Assembly: GCA_016946835.1 (NCBI GenBank)
Contig: JACVTC010000215.1
Span: 1-57,500 of the forward strand
From: Neocallimastix lanati (nom. inval.)
Lineage: Eukaryota > Neocallimastigomycota > Neocallimastigomycetes > Neocallimastigales > Neocallimastigaceae
Direction: 5' to 3'
Length of the DNA: 57,500 bases
Position numbers and translations under genes: made by a program. This document shows positions 34,901-44,049 of this stretch, piece after piece; positions within the stretch are counted from its first letter, which is position 1; every line of letters starts with the position of its first letter. A model generated the notes under the pieces. That model was not told the origin of the DNA, made no database searches, and worked only from the letters and a program-made list of their open reading frames with translations.

Positions 34901-36042
34901 TTAGCATAGTTGAAGGAATCCTTCACTTTCAGAAAAGGATCATTGTACCTTTTCCATTAAAACCTAACATCTTAAGGTCGTTCCACGACACACCAGTTAA
35001 TGGTCACCAAGGTGTCAATAAGACTCTTGAAAAATTAAAGCGCTATTATTGGTGGCCAAATATGCGTAATGACGTTCAAAATTATGTATACTCTTGTGAA
35101 GTTTGCGGGAAGAACAAAATACGCCGCCATAAGCCGTACGGGAAAATCCAACCATTACCAGTTCCCAGCAAACCTTGGGAAATCATCGGTGTGGATTTCA
35201 TTGTTTCTCTCCCCAATTCACAAAATTGTACGTGTATCATGGTTGTCTCGGATCACCTTACCAAGATGATTCATCTGATCCCTTGTTCAGATGTACCTTC
35301 AGCTGAATTAACTGCAAGACTTCTTCTTGCTAACGTTTTTCGCTATCACGGGTTCCCAAAAGTTATTGTTTCGGATCATGGATCCCAGTTTTCATCCGAA
35401 TTCTGGACTTCCTTATGCCACTCCTTAGGTGTTAAACCGAGCCTTGCGACAGCTCACCATCAGCAGAGTAATGGACAAATCGAACGAGCAAACTCAGTGA
35501 TCGAACAATATCTACGTTGTTATTGCTCCTCTGCCCAAACAGACTGGTGTTTTTATCTTCCCTTGTGTGAAATCGCATACAATAATTCCTTACATAAATC
35601 AATTGGCAAATCCCCCTTTTACGCCAATTATGGATTCAACCCATGCTGCAACATTGATTCTCCTCCAATCCTCTTAAAAGATAATGCTTCCGTTCTTACT
35701 CGTGACTGGGCTGCCCACTTTGACTCATTAAAGAAACACTTAATTAAGGCTAAGGAAGATTTTAAAAGATTCGGAGACAATAAAAAATCTTCTGGACCAA
35801 TTCTTAAGGTTAACGATAAAGTCTGGCTCAAACGTTATTATTTCACAAATGAGCCTGCTAAAAAGCTGTCAAATCAATATCTTGGCCCTTTTAGAATTTT
35901 AGAAGAACGGGGAAGAATGAATTATCGGTTGGAATTACCAGAAAACATGCATCTCCACCCGATATTTCATATCTCCCAATTGGAACCCTATACGGAAAGA
36001 AAGAAGGAATTAATAGAAGTTAATAATAACATAAATAATTAA
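31981..36042 (+). CDS. Element C Gag-Pol polyprotein
   Basis: One 1353-codon ORF carries Gag and Pol without frameshift. Gag (about 1-250) has a capsid-like region but no CCHC knuckle; a basic stretch (KRKFSESKRSEYRNKNYQKY) may bind RNA. Protease: LLIDSGSSRSFI (Asp near 288). RT: LRLCVDYRKLNS, FTRLDLRSAYNL, MPFGLRNAP, YLDDIIIYS (near 644). RNase H: ETDASDFAVGCILSQ (near 790), YDKELLAVITALE. Integrase: HHCC domain from about 1001, core with VDFIVSL (1070), SDHGSQFSS (1130) and QQSNGQIERAN (Glu near 1166), then GPFRIL near 1302. It ends shortly after HISQLEPY without a chromodomain. All catalytic residues I can check are present. Single-ORF layout, missing zinc knuckle and self-priming all resemble Tf1. 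Confidence 0.95.
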   Translation: MNINIAGTSENNGNNDISISKNKPDETSKLISTITEYIPTFFSPNGILTQEKENENNLNMIEIISQCELFFHDHPNSFTAEESKCSFLIHKLQGPSKKWGLSLKEEGILQTLGYEKFKELLINNFGDSKEQRYSLIEKLLNLRQRTLGKAAFYTIEFRRLAKRIGWNDGVYIDLIRRGLLEEVQKEFDKAERPSNLFEATNLIITLDKKCYLETNLKSKDKSPKDTYHKRKFSESKRSEYRNKNYQKYKKSKIDNLLSANFTPNKKNMMTSTFLLVVNNDKIKIKLLIDSGSSRSFICQNFVKINKIPYSGLPSPVNIQLPNGKSMNIKYVTKPLKLSFMDHHETFEFNIASLQLQGITGILGRDWLNKHKPYINFEKNTIYFLEKYCAKHCDSAKGNKFIFHSKDFTASMVPDDTIVYDNLLNEENDVDLCAALQEIPIERTKEQSIETKKEIVEKYYFNLKKTFEKKEADKLPPHRNYDMSIDLIPGSQLYYGPIYSLSITEMKALKEYINENLNKGFIRKSNSPAGAPVLFVRKHDGTLRLCVDYRKLNSITIRNSYPIPRINDLIESFQGAVIFTRLDLRSAYNLIRIREGHEYLTAFRTPIGHYEYLVMPFGLRNAPSVFQHFVQDIFSDVIGRFVQIYLDDIIIYSKSSKEHTSHVSLILSRLIENGLYAKLEKCDFHVQETNFLGFRISSKGLIMNEDKLKSILEWPVPKNLKELQSFLGLCNFYRRFIKDFAQIMEPLRKLLKKDNQYIWNEKADEAFTRLKESFKSNKLLIHPDPDKEFIVETDASDFAVGCILSQKSEEDNQLHPVAFYSRSMTLTESNYTIYDKELLAVITALEVWRHHLEGSKLPVQIITDHKNLLYFKKPHHLNQRQIRWGLFLSKFDYRISYRSGEKNSRPDALSRRPDYKELQDGKKSIKTTLLKEEDFCCTTIENINKLIEAQKKDKYCRDIFSKLKNKDSQLKSSVFSIVEGILHFQKRIIVPFPLKPNILRSFHDTPVNGHQGVNKTLEKLKRYYWWPNMRNDVQNYVYSCEVCGKNKIRRHKPYGKIQPLPVPSKPWEIIGVDFIVSLPNSQNCTCIMVVSDHLTKMIHLIPCSDVPSAELTARLLLANVFRYHGFPKVIVSDHGSQFSSEFWTSLCHSLGVKPSLATAHHQQSNGQIERANSVIEQYLRCYCSSAQTDWCFYLPLCEIAYNNSLHKSIGKSPFYANYGFNPCCNIDSPPILLKDNASVLTRDWAAHFDSLKKHLIKAKEDFKRFGDNKKSSGPILKVNDKVWLKRYYFTNEPAKKLSNQYLGPFRILEERGRMNYRLELPENMHLHPIFHISQLEPYTERKKELIEVNNNINN

Positions 36043-36067
36043 AGAGATTTTCACAAAAATCTTTTCT

Positions 36068-36078
36068 AAAGGGAGCAA
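36068..36078 (+). promoter_or_regulatory. Element C polypurine tract
   Basis: AAAGGGAGCAA immediately precedes the 3' LTR TG at 36079. Plus-strand DNA synthesis would prime here. Confidence 0.7.
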
Positions 36079-36965
36079 TGTAAGAAATATAGAAATATTT
36101 TCTATATTTCTTAGTCTAAATATAAATTTTATTAATTACAAATTAACCTAAATATAAATTTTGTTAATTACAAATTAATCTAAATATAAATTTTATTGAT
36201 TAAAAAATTAAAATACGTAAGTATAATAATATTAAATATTAAAAAATAATAATAGAATTTTCACAAATACAATTATGTTTAAAATTTAAAATTCTTCTAA
36301 ATAATTTCCACAATAATATTAAATAATAAATAAATTAAAATTAATATTTAATATTCTAAAATTATTTTCACAATAATATTAAATAATAATTAAATTAAAT
36401 TAAATAATAAATTTCTTTGAAATAATTCGTTCTAATTTAATACAATTAAGAAAATCTTCAGGTTTTTCTGCTAGTCTTTTCCTGAAGATACAACAGCTGA
36501 CTAGCAAACAATAGCTTAATTAAGAAATAATTAATATATTATATTAAATAATTATTAATTAAATAAACACATGAAAAAAAAAATAATAATAATTAATTAA
36601 TTAAACAGACACATGATAAAATAATAATAATAATAAATAAATATAAAATAAGATTAATTAATAAATAAAAAAGTATAAAATAACGATTGATTTCTGTTTT
36701 TTCAGAAATCAAGAGTTATTATTATTAAAAATATTAATAAAGATAAATATTAAAAATAATAATAACCTAAAATTTAAAGTTTAAAATTTTTTTTAATAAA
36801 ATTTTGTGTTTTAAAAACTTATTTTTATATACGAGTCTTCTACTTTTTCTAATTTTCGTCTATTTAAATATAAGTATTTTTCTTTATTTTTTTTTTAATA
36901 ATAAACTCAATCAATATAAAAAATAAACTCTTATAAAAAATTTCTTTTTATTAGAGTTTCTTACA
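36079..36965 (+). repeat. Element C 3' LTR
   Basis: 887 bp, no difference from the 5' LTR noticed by eye. It is followed by the right AAGTT duplication. Confidence 0.95.
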
Positions 36966-36970
36966 AAGTT

Positions 36971-37594
36971 AGTAAAATTAGAACCTTGGTTCAATGGTTA
37001 GTTACATTGACCATGACCAATACTTCACGGGTTCGACTCACACCTCAACCCATTTTGCATAAATAATTATTTTATTAATTATTTTATTAATTATTAATAA
37101 TATCTTCTTGAATATTCTTTCTGTATAAAATTATAGAAAGTTAAAGATTCTTTCGGTTTGTAATTTAACCGAAATGAATTTAGAAATTCTTATTATATAA
37201 ATTATTTTATTCTTTTTGATAAGATTCATTTTCATCAATTAAAATCTATATTCTAGAAACTTTACATTATTAATTATTACAAACATATTTCTAAATATTT
37301 CTTTAAAATTATTTTTACATGTTAAAACTGTTTTTCCGTTAAAAGTATAAATAGTGCGAACTTCACGAATGAAAATATTTTTCTTCGTGCTTTTATTAAT
37401 AATAATTAACGTATAAGTAATTCGAAATATTACCTTGTTGATTAATATTAATAATTATTTTAAATTTTATAATTAATAAAAAATATTTCTAATAAAACGA
37501 ATTATTTATACAGATAGTGTAAACCTATTGAGTTTTCTCCTTTCTGTGTTTCTATATCTCATCCCGCCTTTACAATAGAAGCACCTCCGTTACA
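36971..37594 (+). repeat. Element D 5' LTR, remaining 624 bp
   Basis: This continues the LTR begun at 23892-23910 and ends CCTCCGTTACA. It matches 42284-42907; one difference is C at about 37028 against T in the 3' LTR, a CpG to TpG change. It contains the tRNA-like A/B boxes (36987-37039), a TATA box TATAAATAG (37346-37354), an inverted repeat CACGAA/TTCGTG and the primer-complementary GTGCTTTTAT (37387-37396). Confidence 0.95.
36987..37039 (+). promoter_or_regulatory. tRNA-like A-box and B-box in element D LTR
   Basis: TGGTTCAATGG (36987-36997) fits the A-box consensus TRGYNNARNGG exactly. GGTTCGACTC (37030-37039) fits the first ten bases of the B-box GGTTCGANTCC. The 32-nt gap is the spacing of a tRNA gene, and a T4 stretch follows at about 37054. 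The copy in the 3' LTR is at 42300-42352. Acceptor and T stems do not pair, so this is not a working tRNA. Confidence 0.6.
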
Positions 37595-37604
37595 ATAAAA
37601 GCAC
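37595..37604 (+). promoter_or_regulatory. Probable self-primer binding site, element D
   Basis: ATAAAAGCAC directly follows the 5' LTR and complements GTGCTTTTAT at 37387-37396, 41 nt after a TATA box. Including the last LTR base the match is 11 nt. No TGG start is present. Confidence 0.5.
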
Positions 37605-38086
37605 CTGCTAATCCAAGCCCTCAATACCTTTACGCTATTTCTCAGACATTCTACCGAACTTTTAGGAATTCTACCTTCTCAATATCTTTTGGCAATCGTT
37701 GGGTTTCTACTTTTACTATTCTACTATTAAAGAACAAATACCTATTCTTCCGGTTCTCTCTATCTTAGTCTAATAATCTTTGAATAAATCTTCTTATCTA
37801 CTATCTCTTTAATACCGGACTTCTATATCTTTTAATCTCGGATTCTATCTCCTCCCAGACGAATAATTACTGCCTATTGATTCCTATTCAAATTATCACC
37901 TTGTCTGTTTTGAGTTACCCTCACTATTATATAATTCAATCCTTTGTATCTATTATATTACCGGATAATCCTAATCCTATGGTTGTTGAAATTAATTTTT
38001 ATAAAAAAAATTCTTGTACTACCCGATCATATAATTCAAATTAAACTTGTACTACCCTATTAAGATAAAACTTACATTACCTTAAC

Positions 38087-38126
<40 letters not shown>

Positions 38127-38303
38127 GATAATATTAAATTAATCTTGTATTACCTTAACCCTTCAAAATTAATTCTAATATTTACCCAACAAAATTAATT
38201 AATAATTAGATAAATAATATTAAATTAATTTAATAAGAAAAAAATTTTTAATTTTTAGATAAATATTTTAGATTAATTTAGTGAATAAATCAATTAGTTT
38301 TAG

Positions 38304-38350
<47 letters not shown>

Positions 38351-38395
38351 TCATTTAATTTATAACAAAAATAATAATTTTTTAAATTAGCTTAG

Positions 38396-38449
<54 letters not shown>

Positions 38450-39491
38450 TAATAATAATATTAATAATTATAATAATTTTTATTTTTAATTATTTTAATA
38501 AATTACTTGCTTGAAATAATAGCAAGAAAAACCTGTGCCATTTTATTTTTTATTTATTTATTTAAAAAGCGTTTATACGAGCGAATAGAGCTCATATACA
38601 GAGTTAGAAGAGAATTGTCTTCTTTAGTGTTGCACTCGACGAATAGATTTGGTTCTAGACTAGGTAAAACTCTATAAGAGAGCACCGTAGCCTATTATAA
38701 AGGAAAACGGTTCTAGGTTTGCAACAACTCTGGCGAATAAGGAGCTTACGTCACCGAAGGCGTAAGATTAAAATTATATAGTATTTTAAAATTTTATTTC
38801 GTGCTTACTCGCGGCACTAGTTATAATAGTACTGACGGTTTTTTCTATAGTTGTGAGTCAATAGTACTATTCTATTTTATCAATCAATAATTTTATAATT
38901 AATATTATAATTTTATAATTAAGAAAACAAAGATTAAAATATAAATATAAGGTTTATACGACTTCCAAAGCGACAGAAGTTGGTCTCTGTTTTCGTAACA
39001 TTTTAGTGTTCAGATACTATTGATATAGGGGAAAATAATTTGTTTTATTCTTTTCAGCTAACAATAAGTTAGACATAATAAAGAATCTAACAACATTACT
39101 TCCTTTTGTCTATAAGACATTAACAATCGATTTTATCTGCGTTATCACTAAAAGGCTAAAGGAACTTATCGTATAAAACTTTGATAGATTATATATTTAG
39201 TTGGTCCAATACTATATAATCTAGTTTATATTTCAGTAATTTTTGATAAATAATTATAAAATAAAAATATTTAATTATAAAATATTATAAAGTGTTATTA
39301 AAATTTTGTGTTCTTATCCATTAACCTTGGAAACCTACCAATAAACAACTTTTGAACTTTTGGAATCTCTACTACCTATCTACTACTTTTTGGATTATTG
39401 GAATCTCTACTACCACTTTGGGAACTTCTGGATTCTACCGCCTATTCTTTACCTTTGAAAACTTATTCTACTCTACCTTATTTATTTCAAT
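37605..39491 (+). other. Element D long leader
   Basis: About 1.9 kb between the primer site and the ORF, with no long frame. It includes three A runs (about 38096-38120, 38310-38346, 38401-38446) and a higher-GC part (38570-39140) with no coding potential that I can recognise. It may hold a displaced gag start, internal promoter or packaging signal. Confidence 0.5.
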
Positions 39492-41936
39492 ATGGACAAC
39501 TATAATCAAGAAAATCCTACCTTTAAGGACGGTTTTGCTGGTGATCGTCGATTCTTTAAAGGATTTCTAGCTAAAATGGAACTTATTTTTATGATTCAAC
39601 CGGAAAGATTTGCAAACGATGAAGCTAAAGTAATCTATATCATTTCTCGTTTGTATGGAAACGCCATGAATTGGGCTGCTACTCTCATTGAAAACCAAGA
39701 TCCTTGTCTCCTTAATTATAATCAATTCATTGCTAGACTAAAATCAGTATTTGGAAGCTACGATTCTACCTTTATTGCGAACCAGAAATTAAGAACAATC
39801 AAACAAAAACGAATTGGTGAAGTCAGAAATTATATTTTAGAATTTAATAAATACGCCGATGAATCTTCCTGGAATGAAGAAGCCAAGATGGACGCCTTTC
39901 TTGCCGGTCTACATGACCATATTGCTACTAGAATTTTAGAAATGTTTCCTGGACCTCAAACCCTCCTTGCTATGCAAACAATTGCATCTAGAATCGATAA
40001 TCGTATTTCTACTCATAGACAATTCTCCAATCTTCAAGGTCAAAATTCAAATAATAGTAATAATAATAAAAATAAAAAGAGCAAAAAATCATTCTTTTTC
40101 CAAAAGCAATTTAAATCCAAACCTCATGGACCTCTATCTCAAGAAGAAAAAGAAAGAAGAAGAAGAGAAAATCTTTGTTTGTATTGTGGATCCTCTGAAC
40201 ATTCTCTCGACAATTGTCCACTTAAAAATAAATATAAAAATAAAAATAAACCTTCATCAAGTAGCACTTATGTTTCTAATCCCGAATCAAAACCCATTTC
40301 TAGACCTAGAGTTTCTGACTCAAATCTTCCTATTTACGAATTTTCTTTGAGTATTGATAATACAAATTCTACCGCTAAAATTCTTCTCGATACTGGTTCT
40401 CAAATTAATCTAATAGATATCTACTATGTTAAAGAAAATAATATCCCGTATTCAACCAAAACTAATTTCCCTAAGGTATCTGGCATTGGTGGAAAGCAAA
40501 CTATTCTTGGAAAAACTCTTCCTATTTCCATCACTTATAATAACCATAAATGTAAGACTCAATTCTATGTGGTTGACCTTCCTTCTTATTGTGCTATTTT
40601 AGGTTTCGAATGGATTTCTACTCACAATCCCGACATTGACTTCAAAAATAAAGTCTTAAGATTTAATTCCAATTATTGCATTGAAAATTGTTTAATCATC
40701 CCTAACTCCTTTACTTCTTATGTTCCTTTAAATACTACTAAACAAAATGATAAAAATGAAAATGAAGAAATCAATAATAAAATAAGCAAATCATTACCAA
40801 AAAAATTACTTCCCTTTATAGACACTTTCAGTAAAATATACACTAATGAATCACCTCCTTATTGTCCTTTTGATAGCAAGATTAAACTCAAACAAAATGA
40901 AAAACTTCATTATGACCCATTCTACCCCTTAACTGAAAAAGAACCTCTAGCTCCGAAGAAATATATTAAAGAAAATGAAGACAAAAAATTTATTAGTAAA
41001 TCTAAATCTCCAGCTGCTGCTTCTGTTTTATTTGTTCCCAAGAAAGCCATAAATGATCTCTTCCGTATTCATAAACCACCCTCCGATTTTTTTTCCGATA
41101 AAGATACTCAATTCACTTCAAAATTTTGGTCAGCTATTTGTAAATCCTTCAATATTACAACAAAACTTGCTTCTCCCTTCCATCACCAAACCAATGGTTT
41201 AACGGAGAGGGTGAACTCCGTTATTGAACAATACTTAAGATGTTATTCAAACTTTAAAGGTTCTGATTGGTATAATTTTTTATTCCTAGCAGAATTCAGT
41301 TATAATAATTCAATTCAAGAATCAATTAAGCACTCACCTTTTTATGCAAACTATGGATATAATCCAAGATATTCACCATCAATTCCAAACAGTACAGATG
41401 TTCCTAGAGCTGATGAATTTACAAAAGACCTTTCAGAATTATTCAAAACACTTAATGGAAATTTACAACAAGCAAGAAAAAAGCAAGAAGAATTCGCAAA
41501 CAAACATCGTATTGAAGCTCCAAATTTTAAACCTGGTGATAAAGTGTGGATTAATAGTTCACTTATAATTCATAATGGAAATAAAAAACTTAAACCCAGA
41601 AAACTTGGTCCATATAAAATCATTAAGAAAATTTCTCCCGTTTCATATAAGTTAGACTTACCAAAAGAAATCAGAATCCATCCTGTAATACATGTTTCTG
41701 AACTTGAACCATTTTATGAAGATCACTTTGGACGAAAGAAAGAATCACCACCACCGATAATTATTGACAATGAAGAAGAATACGAAGTTGAAAAAATTCT
41801 TGATAAAAGAAAACATTATGGCAAAACCCAATATCTTATTAAATGGAAAGGCTATCCTTTATCTGAAGCATCTTGGGAACCCGAAGAAAACTTAAATTGC
41901 CCTAAACTCTTAAAAGAATTTAACAATAATAACTAA
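39492..41936 (+). CDS. Element D Gag-protease-(deleted RT)-integrase C-part-chromodomain
   Basis: 814 uninterrupted codons. Gag (about 1-250) ends in a zinc knuckle [14 protein letters not shown]. The protease has [13 protein letters not shown] (near 300). The RT N-terminal stub ([17 protein letters not shown]) then joins directly, in frame, to the late integrase core ([27 protein letters not shown]). RT palm, RNase H, the integrase zinc domain and the first catalytic Asp are gone. A GPY/F module (LGPYKII) and a canonical chromodomain ([19 protein letters not shown]) end the protein. It can make Gag, protease and a chromatin-binding tail but not cDNA. Frame retention suggests a non-autonomous element mobilised in trans. 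Confidence 0.9.
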   Translation: MDNYNQENPTFKDGFAGDRRFFKGFLAKMELIFMIQPERFANDEAKVIYIISRLYGNAMNWAATLIENQDPCLLNYNQFIARLKSVFGSYDSTFIANQKLRTIKQKRIGEVRNYILEFNKYADESSWNEEAKMDAFLAGLHDHIATRILEMFPGPQTLLAMQTIASRIDNRISTHRQFSNLQGQNSNNSNNNKNKKSKKSFFFQKQFKSKPHGPLSQEEKERRRRENLCLYCGSSEHSLDNCPLKNKYKNKNKPSSSSTYVSNPESKPISRPRVSDSNLPIYEFSLSIDNTNSTAKILLDTGSQINLIDIYYVKENNIPYSTKTNFPKVSGIGGKQTILGKTLPISITYNNHKCKTQFYVVDLPSYCAILGFEWISTHNPDIDFKNKVLRFNSNYCIENCLIIPNSFTSYVPLNTTKQNDKNENEEINNKISKSLPKKLLPFIDTFSKIYTNESPPYCPFDSKIKLKQNEKLHYDPFYPLTEKEPLAPKKYIKENEDKKFISKSKSPAAASVLFVPKKAINDLFRIHKPPSDFFSDKDTQFTSKFWSAICKSFNITTKLASPFHHQTNGLTERVNSVIEQYLRCYSNFKGSDWYNFLFLAEFSYNNSIQESIKHSPFYANYGYNPRYSPSIPNSTDVPRADEFTKDLSELFKTLNGNLQQARKKQEEFANKHRIEAPNFKPGDKVWINSSLIIHNGNKKLKPRKLGPYKIIKKISPVSYKLDLPKEIRIHPVIHVSELEPFYEDHFGRKKESPPPIIIDNEEEYEVEKILDKRKHYGKTQYLIKWKGYPLSEASWEPEENLNCPKLLKEFNNNN

Positions 41937-42264
41937 AATTAAAACTTGAAAATGAATCTTTACTTTATTAATATCAAACTTATATTAATTTATTAATATC
42001 AATATTACTAAATATTATTTTATATTATTAAATATTATTAATATTCATGTATTCTTATTATATATTATATTCATGTAACTTTATTAATATCATGTAATTT
42101 TATTCAAAAAAGTTCGTACTATAAAATGGTTAATTAATTATTTTTATTTTATTATATTTTATTTTATTTTAATTTAGTTTAGTTTAGTTTAGTTTGTTTA
42201 ATTTTAGTATAAGTTATGCCTAACTGTTAGATTCGTCTGGTATCCGAATCCTGGAGGCGGACCA
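41937..42264 (+). other. Element D 3' untranslated region
   Basis: AT-rich, with ATTTTATTTTA and TTTAG repeats, ending in the polypurine tract before the 3' LTR. Nothing else is visible. Confidence 0.6.
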
Positions 42265-42907
42265 TGTAACGAAATCCTCAGTTAGTAAAATTAGAACCTT
42301 GGTTCAATGGTTAGTTACATTGACCATGACCAATACTTCATGGGTTCGACTCACACCTCAACCCATTTTGCATAAATAATTATTTTATTAATTATTTTAT
42401 TAATTATTAATAATATCTTCTTGAATATTCTTTCTGTATAAAATTATAGAAAGTTAAAGATTCTTTCGGTTTGTAATTTAACCGAAATGAATTTAGAAAT
42501 TCTTATTATATAAATTATTTTATTCTTTTTGATAAGATTCATTTTCATCAATTAAAATCTATATTCTAGAAACTTTACATTATTAATTATTACAAACATA
42601 TTTCTAAATATTTCTTTAAAATTATTTTTACATGTTAAAACTGTTTTTCCGTTAAAAGTATAAATAGTGCGAACTTCACGAATGAAAATATTTTTCTTCG
42701 TGCTTTTATTAATAATAATTAACGTATAAGTAATTCGAAATATTACCTTGTTGATTAATATTAATAATTATTTTAAATTTTATAATTAATAAAAAATATT
42801 TCTAATAAAACGAATTATTTATACAGATAGTGTAAACCTATTGAGTTTTCTCCTTTCTGTGTTTCTATATCTCATCCCGCCTTTACAATAGAAGCACCTC
42901 CGTTACA
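42265..42907 (+). repeat. Element D 3' LTR
   Basis: 643 bp intact LTR, TGTAACG...CGTTACA (7-bp inverted ends), followed by the right CATAA duplication (42908-42912). It serves as the template that proves how the 5' LTR was split. Confidence 0.95.
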
Positions 42908-43381
42908 CATAAACATATATATTTTTGCACTTTCATTAAAGTCAGAGTACTGAGCGATCCTTTGGAATTCTGAAATATATTCAAATACGTGCCCATTCTT
43001 CTTCTGATAAATACGGCACAGCTTACTATTGGCAACAATGGATTCACTGGTATAATCACCGAAGTTTGATTTTAACTTTTTCACGAAGTCATCGTATGAG
43101 TTAAGTAATGGGCTATTATTTCTACGCAAGCATGAGACCCATTCCAAAGGTTTCGAAAGCATGTAAGACATCAGAAATCTTACTTTGCTTTCTTCGTCTC
43201 GAAATTGGTTCAGCTTTGATTCCATGGCTAATTCAACCCTAGTCAAGAAACCTTCAAGATCTTGTTTTCTTCCAGTAAATGATAGCGGCTTATTAATTAC
43301 CCCAAATACATCATTTTCTTCGTGATTCTCCATTATCTCTTCCAAGGATAATGTTTCAAAGAGTCTTTCTAAGTTTTCCAA
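42908..43381 (-). pseudogene. Element A gag N-terminus
   Basis: From ATG at 43381, about 157 codons of Ty3-type Gag: an acidic start, then KQDLEGFLTRVELAM, SYMLSKPLEWVSC and the capsid-end block IYQKKNGHVFEYISEFQRI. It is cut by element D's insertion at codon KIYMFM; the remainder is at 23889-23650. The open frame continues a few codons into D's LTR, which is meaningless. Confidence 0.85.
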
Positions 43382-43763
43382 TTTAAGAAAATTTAATATT
43401 TATTTATTTATTTATTTTTTATTTTGCTTCCTCAAAATTAATAACTTTATAATTATATCAGTAAAGTCGACCAGGTCTCTGTCCAATTATGAATGGTGAC
43501 GATCGAGTAAACTAATCTTATAAATGGCTTATTAATTTTGAAGAATTTTTTTTTCTGGTTATTAGAAGGAGTTTTTTCACTTGTTTAGTCTGTATTACTA
43601 GATACAATGTTCATTTAAACCCTGAATTGTGGCCCTCGATTACAGTCCAATTATTGATTCCAAAATGGTAGCTCTGAATAAAAACTCTTGACCGGCGGTA
43701 GACCAAAAAAAAAATCTTCAGCTTGCGGATTCTGTTATTGCAACGTATTTTGTAAAATAAAAG
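43382..43763 (-). other. Element A 5' leader
   Basis: Untranslated leader between the primer site and gag, of mixed composition (for example GTCGACCAGGTCTCTGTCC). The 69-codon frame inside it has no recognisable motif. Confidence 0.5.
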
Positions 43764-43774
43764 GTAATTGTTAT
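43764..43774 (-). promoter_or_regulatory. Self-primer binding site, element A
   Basis: On the element strand ATAACAATTAC directly abuts the 5' LTR and is complementary over exactly 11 nt to GTAATTGTTAT within that LTR (43902-43892). That site lies 36 nt past a TATAAATA box (43938-43931). Same design and length as Tf1. Confidence 0.65.
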
Positions 43775-44049
43775 TGTAAAAGAAAATACTAAAATAAATT
43801 ACAATAACAAAAGAATACAATAAAATTTTATTTAAAAAAAATATTTTTATTAAAAATATATTTTATTATTATTTAATAGTTGTTTGTTAAAATAACAATT
43901 ACATCGAGAAAAAATGTGAAAAGTATCTTCTATTTATACTTTTCCTAAATACATTGATAATATATTATTTTATTTAAATTTCATATATTTTAATATAAAA
44001 CTATCCTAATGAATTTTATTAAATAATAAATTTATAAACTATAGCTAAA
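43775..44049 (-). repeat. Element A 5' LTR, truncated
   Basis: 275 bp matching 18928-19205 of the 3' LTR. The match stops abruptly after GCTAAATT; the missing 430 bp (U3 side) are replaced by an unrelated coiled-coil pseudogene, so a deletion or rearrangement removed the element's upstream end. Confidence 0.9.

Larger units (their letters stand above)
30930..36965 (+). mobile_element. Element C: intact self-priming Ty3/gypsy retrotransposon
   Basis: 6036 bp with two 887-bp LTRs that look identical. A perfect 5-bp duplication AAGTT flanks it (30925-30929, 36966-36970), along with perfect 9-bp terminal inverted repeats (TGTAAGAAA/TTTCTTACA), a primer site, a single full-length ORF and a polypurine tract. 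It is the youngest insertion in the nest and could be active. Confidence 0.95.
23892..42907 (+). mobile_element. Element D: Ty3/gypsy chromovirus with internal deletion
   Basis: A plus-strand retrotransposon inserted in the gag gene of element A. A CATAA duplication flanks it (23887-23891 and 42908-42912). Its 5' LTR is split by elements B and C into 23892-23910 and 36971-37594; their sum, 643 bp, equals the intact 3' LTR (42265-42907). It then has a self-primer-type binding site, a 1.9-kb untranslated leader, one 814-codon ORF and a polypurine tract GGAGGCGGACCA at about 42253-42264. The ORF lacks RT and RNase H, so D needs enzymes from a relative to move. Confidence 0.9.
18928..44049 (-). 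mobile_element. Element A: Ty3/gypsy chromovirus, broken by nested insertions
   Basis: The outermost retrotransposon of the nest reads on the minus strand. It has a 707-bp 3' LTR (18928-19634), integrase with chromodomain, RNase H, RT, protease and gag C-terminus (19666-23889), then the foreign block 23892-42907 (elements D, B and C), then gag N-terminus (42913-43381), leader and a truncated 5' LTR (43775-44049). Without the block, A would be about 6.1 kb as preserved here. It carries several stops and frameshifts and is dead. Because its 5' LTR is truncated, its own target duplication cannot be checked. Confidence 0.9.

Noticed and set aside
36980-37055. A genuine tRNA gene in element D's LTR
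   Set aside because: A- and B-boxes are good, but acceptor and T stems do not pair and the base before the putative anticodon is not T, so it is at most tRNA-derived.
43611-43820. 69-codon frame in the leader and LTR of element A
   Set aside because: It crosses the primer-binding site and LTR boundary, so it is non-coding retroelement sequence.
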